From contig JASLMQ010000977.1 in NCBI GenBank assembly GCA_030746455.1, positions 1 to 7,360 of the forward strand: a DNA stretch of 7,360 nucleotides. The letters run 5' to 3'. The translations under genes were made by a program, and so were the position numbers. A model generated the notes under the pieces. The model was not told the DNA's origin. It saw only the letters and a program-made list of their open reading frames with translations, and did not search any database. This stretch comes from Candidatus Latescibacterota bacterium (lineage in GTDB: Bacteria > Latescibacterota > UBA2968 > GCA-2709665). Below are positions 1 through 4,887 of the stretch, in pieces. Within the stretch, counting starts at the first letter, position 1, and every line of letters begins with the position of its first letter.

Positions 1-503
<503 letters not shown>

Positions 504-505
504 GC

Positions 506-534
506 TGTCGGCAATGAGCTGAGCTCTGCCGACA
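506..534 (+). other. Hairpin in the tgt-yajC gap
   Basis: TGTCGGCA (506-513) pairs with TGCCGACA (527-534), 8 bp. Inside it GAGC (516-519) pairs with GCTC (523-526) around a 3-nt loop, leaving AT (514-515) as a bulge. The stem starts 3 nt after the tgt stop and ends 9 nt before the yajC ribosome-binding site. No T-run follows, so it is not a standard intrinsic terminator. It may be an mRNA-stability or processing element, or a partial terminator separating tgt from yajC. The pairing is seen directly; the role is inferred. Confidence 0.55.
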
Positions 535-542
535 CCACGGGA

Positions 543-550
543 AAAGGAGG
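543..550 (+). promoter_or_regulatory. Strong ribosome-binding site that sets the yajC start
   Basis: AAAGGAGG at 543-550 matches the 16S anti-Shine-Dalgarno sequence over 8 bases. It lies 5 nt before TTG 556 but 32 nt before the first in-frame ATG (583). The rare TTG start is therefore preferred over the ATG. Confidence 0.75.
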
Positions 551-555
551 ATTCT

Positions 556-885
556 TTGTTCTGGATCGAGGAAGCCTTTGCGATGGGGAGGCAGCAGGGC
601 CCGCCCGGAGAAGAGCCGAGCATGATGCTGCAGTTTCTGCCGTGGATCCTGATGTTCGTGGTGATCTATCTCCTCATTCTCCGGCCGCAGTACAGGAAGC
701 AGAAGCAGCAACAGGCGATGATCGACGCGCTGAAGAAGGGCGACAAGGTCGTGACTTCCGGCGGGATCCATGGGACGATCGTCGGGGTCAAGGAGAAGGA
801 CAGTATTCTGGTTCTGCAGGTGGCCAAGGATGTGCGGATCGAGGTCTCCCGGGGATCGGTTTCGCGCGTGGCGGAGGAGAAGTAG
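556..885 (+). CDS. yajC: YajC, accessory subunit of the Sec translocon
   Basis: YajC is a small single-span inner-membrane protein that associates with SecDF and SecYEG during protein export. The product is 109 residues, the usual family size. It has a short N-terminal tail, one membrane helix (about residues 24-42, FLPWILMFVVIYLLILRPQ), and the diagnostic LRPQ-x-R-K-x-x-K stretch. The cytoplasmic domain follows with KKGDKVVTSGGIHGTIVGVKE, the most conserved part of the family. The TTG start is chosen from the strong ribosome-binding site 5 nt upstream; ATG 583 would give 100 residues and still keep the helix. It follows tgt as in many bacteria, but secD and secF, the usual next genes, are absent and fmt comes instead. 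Identification is very secure. Confidence 0.95.
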   Translation: MFWIEEAFAMGRQQGPPGEEPSMMLQFLPWILMFVVIYLLILRPQYRKQKQQQAMIDALKKGDKVVTSGGIHGTIVGVKEKDSILVLQVAKDVRIEVSRGSVSRVAEEK

Positions 886-892
886 AAGACCC

Positions 893-956
893 GTGAGACG
901 TCAGACCCTCCTCCACCAGCAAGCTGGCTTCGGAGGGCAGGCGTGAAACGTGAGAC
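893..956. repeat. GTGARAC heptad block split by palindromic element A
   Basis: Left of the element are two 7-nt units, GTGAGAC (893-899) and GTCAGAC (900-906). Right of it are GTGAAAC (943-949) and GTGAGAC (950-956). The stretches 892-905 and 942-955 match at 12 of 14 positions. The units are in perfect 7-nt phase on each side and abut the element with no spare bases. It lies 7 nt after the yajC stop. Heptameric tandem repeats are known from other bacteria (for example the STRR repeats of heterocystous cyanobacteria); no relation to those is claimed. Confidence 0.7.
907..942. repeat. Palindromic intergenic element, copy A (36 bp)
   Basis: It begins CCTCC and ends GGAGGGCAGGC. The last C of the left heptad (906) extends the left arm to CCCTCC (906-911), which pairs with GGAGGG (932-937). 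An inner CCAG (916-919) pairs with CTGG (924-927) around CAAG, with a symmetric 4x4 internal loop between the two stems. It is the shortest of three copies in the window (see 2866-2931 and 4051-4122), and all three share the same ends and sit between heptads. It has no coding capacity and no T-run. It resembles a REP- or MITE-like repeat in style, but I do not recognise the family. Confidence 0.7.
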
Positions 957-962
957 GGAGCA

Positions 963-1009
963 CCCCGTTGCCGGGGCTCGGCGGAGTAGGCGGGCCCAGG
1001 AGACCTACT
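963..1009 (+). other. Two consecutive short hairpins upstream of fmt
   Basis: CCCCG (963-967) pairs with CGGGG (972-976) around TTGC. Then AGTAGG (985-990) pairs with CCTACT (1004-1009) around a 13-nt loop that contains the palindrome GGGCCC. No clear T-run follows either stem. Together with element A they fill much of the 185-nt yajC-fmt gap, so the transcript between these genes is expected to be highly structured. They could weakly end yajC transcription; no promoter could be recognised. Confidence 0.4.
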
Positions 1010-1070
1010 TGAGGACCCACCCCTCCCTACCTAGAAGCGCGCGGTCACATGGCTTTGAGGAGGAGCGGGC

Positions 1071-2003
1071 GTGAGGCTGGTGTTTATGGGGACGCCCGAG
1101 TTTTCGGTGCCGTCCCTGATGCGGATCGCCCAGAGCGACCACGAGCTGGCTGCGGTCGTCTCGCGGCCGGACGAACGGCGTGGACGGGGACAGAAGGTGA
1201 CGCCGCCACCCGTGAAGGCGGCCGCCGACGGGCTGGGCGTCCCGATCCTCCAGCCCGAGTCACTCGAGGATCCGGATTTCCTTGAGGCGCTGCGGGCGCT
1301 CGAGGCCGACCTCTTCGCCGTGGTGGCCTTCCTGATCCTGCCGCGGCCTGTGCTGGCGATCCCCAAGCACGGCTCGGTGAACCTCCACCCTTCGCTGCTG
1401 CCTAGATACCGTGGCGCGGCGCCAATTCCGTGGGCCATCATTCGCGGCGAGACGGAGACGGGGATCACGATCTTCCGGCTCTCGCCCCGAGTGGACGCGG
1501 GCGACATTCTGCATCAGGCGCCGGTGCCGATCGAGCCTGACGAGACGGCCGGGGAGCTGTCGGATCGGCTTATGGTCCTGGGCGCCGACCCCCTGGTGGA
1601 GGCGATCGACGGGGTTGCGCGGGGCGATATGGCGCCCCGTCCCCAGCCTCGCGAAGGGGTGACGCGCGCGCCCAAGCTGGACCGGGATGACGGACGCATC
1701 GACTGGCGTAATGACGCCGAATCGATCCGCAATCTGATTCGCGGAACCAACCCTTTTCCGGGGGCGTCTACCGTCTGTAAAGGTCGCGTGCTGAAGGTGC
1801 ATCGCGCGGCACGAGTGGAGACATCCGGGCCCCCAGGCGAAGTGGTGGTGGCCGATCCCAAGGAAGGTATCGTTGTGGCGGCGGGCGAGGACGGGCTCTC
1901 GCTTGTAGAGGTGCAACCGGCGGGGAAAGGGCGGATGACGGGAGCGGAACTCGTACGGGGATACAGGATCGAGGAGGGCGAAAGGCTAGGAATTGAGAAT
2001 TGA
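1071..2003 (+). CDS. fmt: Methionyl-tRNA formyltransferase
   Basis: FMT transfers a formyl group from 10-formyl-tetrahydrofolate to Met-tRNAfMet for translation initiation. The product is 310 residues (E. coli 315). The N-terminal Rossmann-like formyltransferase domain (about 1-190) starts MRLVFMGTPEFSVPSL and has the RGRGQKVTPPPVK loop and the signature VNLHPSLLPRYRGAAPI. The catalytic triad is N104, H106 and D142 (in DAGDI), matching E. coli N106/H108/D144. The C-terminal OB-fold (about 205-310) includes RIDWRNDAESIRNLIRGTNPFPGA and VQPAGKGRMTGAELVRGYR. The GTG start is supported by GAGGAGG at 1057-1063, 7 nt upstream. The loop VVAFLILP is one residue shorter than the E. coli VVAYGLILP, as in Bacteroidota-type enzymes. 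The last codons (I-E-N-stop) lie inside a heptad repeat. def, the frequent partner, is not in the window. Confidence 0.97.
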   Translation: MRLVFMGTPEFSVPSLMRIAQSDHELAAVVSRPDERRGRGQKVTPPPVKAAADGLGVPILQPESLEDPDFLEALRALEADLFAVVAFLILPRPVLAIPKHGSVNLHPSLLPRYRGAAPIPWAIIRGETETGITIFRLSPRVDAGDILHQAPVPIEPDETAGELSDRLMVLGADPLVEAIDGVARGDMAPRPQPREGVTRAPKLDRDDGRIDWRNDAESIRNLIRGTNPFPGASTVCKGRVLKVHRAARVETSGPPGEVVVADPKEGIVVAAGEDGLSLVEVQPAGKGRMTGAELVRGYRIEEGERLGIEN

Positions 2004-2018
2004 AAAGTGAGAATTGAA
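1991..2018. repeat. AATTGAR heptad block, copy 1, overlapping the fmt stop codon
   Basis: Four 7-nt units in tandem: AATTGAG, AATTGAA, AAGTGAG, AATTGAA. The block is AT-rich in a GC-rich setting. It begins inside fmt, so the repeat encodes the final residues Ile-Glu-Asn and the TGA stop (2001-2003). A diverged copy with the same order of units lies at 6535-6562; the two match at 24 of 28 positions. Confidence 0.75.
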
Positions 2019-2076
2019 AAATGCAGGGGCCGGGATAAGAGGTAGGGCGGGATTGGGAGGCAGGGACGAGCAGCGT

Positions 2077-2098
2077 GGAACTCGCCAACTCGGAACTG
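2077..2098. repeat. Degenerate heptads in the fmt-metallopeptidase gap
   Basis: GGAACTC (2077-2083), one extra G, CCAACTC (2085-2091), GGAACTG (2092-2098); a related GGAAACTC follows near 2107. No palindromic element sits here. The rest of the 160-nt gap (2004-2163) is purine-rich on this strand, and I see no gene, promoter or terminator in it. Confidence 0.4.
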
Positions 2099-2146
2099 AT
2101 TAGAGTGGAAACTCGTGGTGAGAAGTTGACGGGAGGGTAGAAGACT

Positions 2147-2155
2147 AAGGAGGTG
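2147..2155 (+). promoter_or_regulatory. Near-ideal ribosome-binding site of the metallopeptidase gene
   Basis: AAGGAGGTG is complementary to nine bases of the 16S 3' end. It lies 8 nt before GTG 2164. An out-of-frame ATG at 2157, only 1 nt after this site, is too close to be used from it. Confidence 0.7.
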
Positions 2156-2163
2156 GATGAACC

Positions 2164-2850
2164 GTGTTCTTCGACTCTACATTCATTCTGGTGCTACCGG
2201 GGCTTCTGCTCGCGCTCTGGGCGCAGATGAAGGTGAAGGGAACCTTTTCGAAGTACGACCGGTACGATGCGCGCTCGGGAATGACCGCGGACCGCGTGGC
2301 GCGGGATATCCTCATGCGCGGCAACCTGCCCGTCGAGGTCGAGCACGTGAGCGGGAACCTGAGCGACCACTACGACCCGCGGAGTCAGACGCTGCGGCTG
2401 TCGGACAGCACCTACGGATCGCCCTCGCTTGCGGCTATCGGGGTCGCGGCCCACGAGGCGGGACACGCGTTCCAGCACGCAGTGGGTTACGTCCCCCTTT
2501 CGCTGCGGTCCAACCTGGTACCGGTGGCCAACTTCGGGTCGTGGCTGGGAATGCCCCTGTTCTTCATCGGGTTCTTCTTTCGATCGGGATTCCTGGTGGA
2601 TGTGGGAATCGTGCTGTTCTCTTTCGCGGTGCTGTTCGGGCTGATGACGCTGCCGGTGGAGTTCAACGCGAGCAAGCGGGCGATTCGAATCCTGGCGGAT
2701 GGTGGATATCTTACGGACGAGGAGATCCCGGCCGCGCGGAAGGTGCTCGATGCCGCGGCGTGGACGTATGTGGCGTCGGCTCTTGTGGCAGTACTGCACC
2801 TGTTGCGGTTGCTGATCCTATCGGGTGTGCTGGGGGGGAGGGACGAGTAG
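2164..2850 (+). CDS. Membrane zinc metallopeptidase, YugP family (Zn_peptidase_2)
   Basis: A predicted integral-membrane zinc peptidase of 228 residues, the usual family size; substrates of this family are not well established. Helix 1 is near residues 5-20. It is followed by YDRYDARSGMTADRVARDIL and a soluble part with NLSDHYDPRSQTLRLS. The zinc motif HEAGH is at 97-101 (H97 and H101 ligands, E98 catalytic base) in AAHEAGHAFQHAVGYVPL. Helices follow near 118-140 and 143-163, then LPVEFNASKRA, whose E166 is a plausible third ligand, and a last helix near 198-222. The GTG start is set by the strong site at 2147-2155. In many bacteria a YugP-type gene lies next to fmt, as here, which suggests a conserved neighbourhood, though no functional link is known to me. 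The family assignment is secure; the biological role is not. Confidence 0.9.
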   Translation: MFFDSTFILVLPGLLLALWAQMKVKGTFSKYDRYDARSGMTADRVARDILMRGNLPVEVEHVSGNLSDHYDPRSQTLRLSDSTYGSPSLAAIGVAAHEAGHAFQHAVGYVPLSLRSNLVPVANFGSWLGMPLFFIGFFFRSGFLVDVGIVLFSFAVLFGLMTLPVEFNASKRAIRILADGGYLTDEEIPAARKVLDAAAWTYVASALVAVLHLLRLLILSGVLGGRDE

Positions 2851-2851
2851 G

Positions 2852-2945
2852 AGCCTTCAGCTGTCCCTCCTCCGCTTCCACCTTCGCGTCTGACGGCGCT
2901 TCGGTGGACAGGAAAGCTACGGAGGGCGGGCAGCCTTAAGCTGAA
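2852..2945. repeat. AGCYKWM heptad block split by palindromic element B
   Basis: Left units are AGCCTTC (2852-2858) and AGCTGTC (2859-2865). Right units are AGCCTTA (2932-2938) and AGCTGAA (2939-2945). The stretch 2852-2863 matches 2932-2943 at 11 of 12 positions. The left block begins 1 nt after the metallopeptidase stop. As at the other two loci the units abut the element exactly and stay in 7-nt phase. Confidence 0.65.
2866..2931. repeat. Palindromic intergenic element, copy B (66 bp)
   Basis: It begins CCTCC and ends GGAGGGCGGGC. CCCTCC (2865-2870, counting the last heptad base) pairs with GGAGGG (2921-2926). An inner TCCACC (2877-2882) pairs with GGTGGA (2903-2908), enclosing a GC-rich loop. 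The right end AGCTACGGAGGGC is identical to copy C, while the interior differs in sequence but keeps the nested-hairpin design. It lies between the metallopeptidase and kdgK. No T-run follows. Confidence 0.7.
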
Positions 2946-2980
2946 CCGGCAATGGCTCGTATCCAAAGAGGAGGGATGGC

Positions 2981-4024
2981 ATGTACGACGTGGTGACGTT
3001 CGGTGAGGCGATGATCCGGCTTTCGTCGCCGGAGTATCGCCGCCTGGAGAACGCGACGAAACTGGACGTGGAGATCGGGGGCGGGGAGTACAACGTGGCG
3101 GTGGGGTGTGCGCACCTCGGCCTGAAGGCGGCGTGGATCTCCCGGCTGGTGGATAACTGGACGGGCTGGGTCATTCGCAACAAGGGCCGCGAGCACGGCG
3201 TCGACATGTCCAACATCGTCTGGGTGGATTTCGACGGCGTGGGGCTCGAGCGGAACGGGTTCTACCACATGGAGGTGGGCGTGGGGCCCCGTGCGAGCGC
3301 GGTGACCTACGATCGCGGACATTCGGCGATCTCCAAGATCGAACCCGGGATGGTCGATTGGCAGGCGGTGTTCGAGGGGACGAAGTGGTTCCACGTGAGC
3401 GGCATTACGCCGGCGCTTTCGGACAGCGCGGCGGCAACCACGCTGGAGGCGCTGAAAGCGGCGAGCGACGCCGGGGTGACCACGAGCTACGATCTGAACT
3501 TCCGTTCCAAGCTCTGGAGCTCCGAGAAGGCCCAGGAGACGACGAAGCAGTTCATGCCGCTGGTCAAGGTGCTGATCGGCAACGAAGAGGATTTCGAGAA
3601 GGTGCTGGGTCTGAAGGCCGAAGGCACCACGGAAGACTACAGCGCCCTGGACCCGGAGAGCTACAAGGGCGTCGCCCGGAGCGCGGTTGCGCAGTACCCC
3701 AACGTCGAGTATGTGGGAACGACCCTCCGGGTTGCCACCACAGGTCTGCTGAACGACTGGCGGACGCTGCTGTTCGACGGCAAGGAGTTCTACCTCTCCC
3801 GAATCTACGAAAATCTGGAGCTCGTGGACCGCGTTGGAGGCGGCGACAACTTCTCGGCCGGCCTGGTCGCGAGCTTCCTGGAGGAGAAGACCCCGCAGGA
3901 GGCCGTGGACTTCGCCGGGGCCTACTCGGCGCTGGCGCACACCTTCCCGGGAGACGTGAACTGGGCGACGCGCTCGGAGGCCGAGTCCGCCATGAAGGGC
4001 GGGGGGGCGAGAATCAAGAGATAG
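2981..4024 (+). CDS. kdgK: 2-keto-3-deoxygluconate kinase (PfkB family)
   Basis: It phosphorylates 2-keto-3-deoxygluconate (KDG) with ATP to KDPG, in the cytoplasm, for Entner-Doudoroff-type breakdown of uronates and aldonates. The product is 347 residues, slightly longer than typical KdgK. The N-terminal lid and substrate region has VVTFGEAMIRLS (5-15) and the PfkB signature GGGEYNVAVGCAHLG (33-47). VTYDRGHSAISK (108-119) and WFHVSGITPALS (136-147) closely resemble the Thermotoga KDG kinase. NEEDFEKVLG (201-210) and DRVGGGDNFSAGL (283-295) complete the ATP and anion-hole site, with D289 as catalytic base. The commoner family form is G-A-G-D; here it is GGGD. The ATG is set by AGGAGG at 2969-2974, 6 nt upstream. 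eda downstream uses its product, which supports the assignment over other PfkB sugar kinases. Confidence 0.92.
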   Translation: MYDVVTFGEAMIRLSSPEYRRLENATKLDVEIGGGEYNVAVGCAHLGLKAAWISRLVDNWTGWVIRNKGREHGVDMSNIVWVDFDGVGLERNGFYHMEVGVGPRASAVTYDRGHSAISKIEPGMVDWQAVFEGTKWFHVSGITPALSDSAAATTLEALKAASDAGVTTSYDLNFRSKLWSSEKAQETTKQFMPLVKVLIGNEEDFEKVLGLKAEGTTEDYSALDPESYKGVARSAVAQYPNVEYVGTTLRVATTGLLNDWRTLLFDGKEFYLSRIYENLELVDRVGGGDNFSAGLVASFLEEKTPQEAVDFAGAYSALAHTFPGDVNWATRSEAESAMKGGGARIKR

Positions 4025-4136
4025 ACGACGGACCACGGACCACGGACGACCCTCCTTCGCTCCCTCCGCCTCCGCTCCTTGCGGAGCTATGGCGGACCTG
4101 CGGGGAGCTACGGAGGGCAGGCAGACGACAGACCCA
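4021..4136. repeat. RGACSAC heptad block split by palindromic element C
   Basis: On the left, in-phase units include GGACCAC (4030-4036), GGACCAC (4037-4043) and GGACGAC (4044-4050). On the right are AGACGAC (4123-4129) and AGACCCA (4130-4136). The stretch 4023-4034 matches 4123-4134 at 11 of 12 positions. The first bases overlap the kdgK stop codon (TAG 4022-4024). The element boundary again falls exactly at the end of a heptad that ends in C. Confidence 0.7.
4051..4122. repeat. Palindromic intergenic element, copy C (72 bp)
   Basis: It begins CCTCC and ends GGAGGGCAGGC. It folds into a long four-part hairpin: 4050-4055 with 4112-4117 (CCCTCC/GGAGGG), 4059-4064 with 4103-4108 (GCTCCC/GGGAGC), 4065-4070 with 4091-4096 (TCCGCC/GGCGGA), and 4071-4075 with 4081-4085 (TCCGC/GCGGA), about 23 bp around a 5-nt loop. 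It is the longest and best paired of the three copies. Its right end matches copy B. It lies directly after kdgK and could block 3' exonuclease or slow transcription between kdgK and eda; this role is inferred. Confidence 0.75.
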
Positions 4137-4149
4137 ATGCCCTGGTAAG

Positions 4150-4185
4150 ATGGCGGAACTGAGAGGCGAAATCGAGAAGACGTGA
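4150..4185 (+). CDS. Possible 11-residue leader peptide upstream of eda
   Basis: ATG 4150 opens the frame MAELRGEIEKT, with TGA at 4183-4185, ending 11 nt before the terminator-like hairpin at 4197-4227. Only a weak GGTAAG (4144-4149) lies just upstream and there is no proper Shine-Dalgarno spacing. The peptide is charged and has no run of a regulatory amino acid. It may be chance. It is listed because of its placement just ahead of a hairpin that precedes eda. Confidence 0.15.
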   Translation: MAELRGEIEKT

Positions 4186-4196
4186 GGCGATCCTGT

Positions 4197-4227
4197 GAAT
4201 GCCCGGTCGATTCCGGGCATTCCTTTT
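4197..4227 (+). terminator. Terminator-like hairpin immediately upstream of eda
   Basis: GAATGCCCGG (4197-4206) pairs perfectly with CCGGGCATTC (4213-4222) around the 6-nt loop TCGATT, and is followed by CTTTT (4223-4227). A 10-bp perfect GC-rich stem with a short T-run is the form of an intrinsic terminator. It ends 16 nt before the eda start, so it either ends kdgK transcription or acts as an attenuator in the eda leader. The sequence AATGCCC occurs again upstream at 4136-4142 and could pair with the same 3' arm. Confidence 0.65.
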
Positions 4228-4230
4228 GAC

Positions 4231-4236
4231 GGAGGG
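4231..4236 (+). promoter_or_regulatory. Ribosome-binding site that sets the eda start
   Basis: GGAGGG is 1 nt before ATG 4238 and 7 nt before ATG 4244. Only the second spacing is workable. The site lies 3 nt after the T-run of the hairpin, so folding and translation are closely linked in space. Confidence 0.65.
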
Positions 4237-4243
4237 AATGACG

Positions 4244-4885
4244 ATGGCAGGTGCTCTGGACCAAATCATCGATTGCGGCGTGGTGGCTGTGCTCAGGGCG
4301 GACTCGCCCACGGAGCTGATGGACGTTTCCAAGGCCCTTCGCGAGGGGGGCGTCGTGGCGATCGAGGTTACGATGACGGTGCCGGGCGCGCTCAAGGTGA
4401 TCGAGGAGGCGTCGGCCCAGATGGAGGACACGGTCGTCGGTGTGGGTACGGTGCTTGACCCGGAGACGGCGCGGGCGGCGATCCTGGCCGGGGCGGAATA
4501 CGTGGTGAGCCCGACGCTCAACCTGGACGTGATCGCGATGGCCAAGCGGTATGGGAAGCTGGTGATGCCCGCCGGCTTCTCGCCGACGGAGATCCTCACA
4601 GCGTGGCAGGCCGGCGCCGACGTGGTCAAGGTATTCCCCGCGTCGATCAACGGTCCTACGTTCTTCAAGGACATCCTGGGGCCCCTGCCCTCGCTGAAGC
4701 TGATGCCGACCGGTGGGGTCAACGCGCAGACCACGCCTGAGTTCATCAAGGCGGGTGCGGTTGCCGTCGGGGCGGGGAGTGCGATGGTGGACAAGAAGGC
4801 CGTGGCCGACAAGAACTGGAAGGCACTGACGGACACGGCAAGGTCCTTCGTGGATGCGGTCAAGCAGGCGCGTGCTGAGAAGTAG
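4244..4885 (+). CDS. eda: KDPG / KHG aldolase
   Basis: Class I aldolase that splits 2-keto-3-deoxy-6-phosphogluconate into pyruvate and glyceraldehyde-3-phosphate, and often also 4-hydroxy-2-oxoglutarate. From ATG 4244 it is 213 residues, the same length as E. coli Eda. It is a single TIM barrel with CGVVAVLR (11-18), the catalytic Glu E41 in VVAIEVTMT, the loop GVGTVLDP (66-73), and the Schiff-base Lys K129 in VVKVFPA. The phosphate-binding turn is MPTGGVN (154-160) with GAGSAMV near the end. An in-frame ATG at 4238 has bad ribosome-binding spacing, and frames opening at 4199 would run through the terminator hairpin. It follows kdgK, whose product is its substrate, and is 2 nt before the ROK kinase. 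Identification is very secure. Confidence 0.96.
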   Translation: MAGALDQIIDCGVVAVLRADSPTELMDVSKALREGGVVAIEVTMTVPGALKVIEEASAQMEDTVVGVGTVLDPETARAAILAGAEYVVSPTLNLDVIAMAKRYGKLVMPAGFSPTEILTAWQAGADVVKVFPASINGPTFFKDILGPLPSLKLMPTGGVNAQTTPEFIKAGAVAVGAGSAMVDKKAVADKNWKALTDTARSFVDAVKQARAEK

Positions 4886-4887
4886 CG

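Noticed and set aside
893..956. Reading the direct repeats around the palindromes as transposon target-site duplications or a CRISPR repeat pair
   Set aside because: The flanks are imperfect and made of tandem 7-nt units that continue in phase, unlike a simple duplication. There are no regular spacers and no cas genes.
1310..1350. Apparent one-residue gap in the FMT VVAxG loop as a frameshift or sequencing error
   Set aside because: The frame continues with perfect motifs on both sides, and the shorter loop is known in Bacteroidota-type FMT.
2126..2148. TTGACG as a -35 box upstream of the metallopeptidase gene
   Set aside because: No -10 hexamer occurs at 16-18 nt; that position is occupied by the ribosome-binding site.
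2157..2939. Alternative plus-strand frame starting at ATG 2157 across the metallopeptidase
   Set aside because: Its ATG is only 1 nt after the ribosome-binding site, its product is Gly/Arg-rich without a family match, and the overlapping frame holds HEAGH and clear membrane helices.
4226..4231. TTGACG just after the hairpin as a -35 box for eda
   Set aside because: It is only 13 nt before the start codon, leaving no room for a -10 box and a leader.
2936..4264. Long minus-strand open frame opposite kdgK
   Set aside because: It lies entirely over kdgK, element C and the hairpin, with no recognisable domain and Arg/His/Pro-rich composition typical of an antisense shadow.
4886..4887. eda-ROK kinase as a gene fusion
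   Set aside because: A clear TAG stop (4883-4885) and a separate ATG (4888) are present; the genes are adjacent, not fused.
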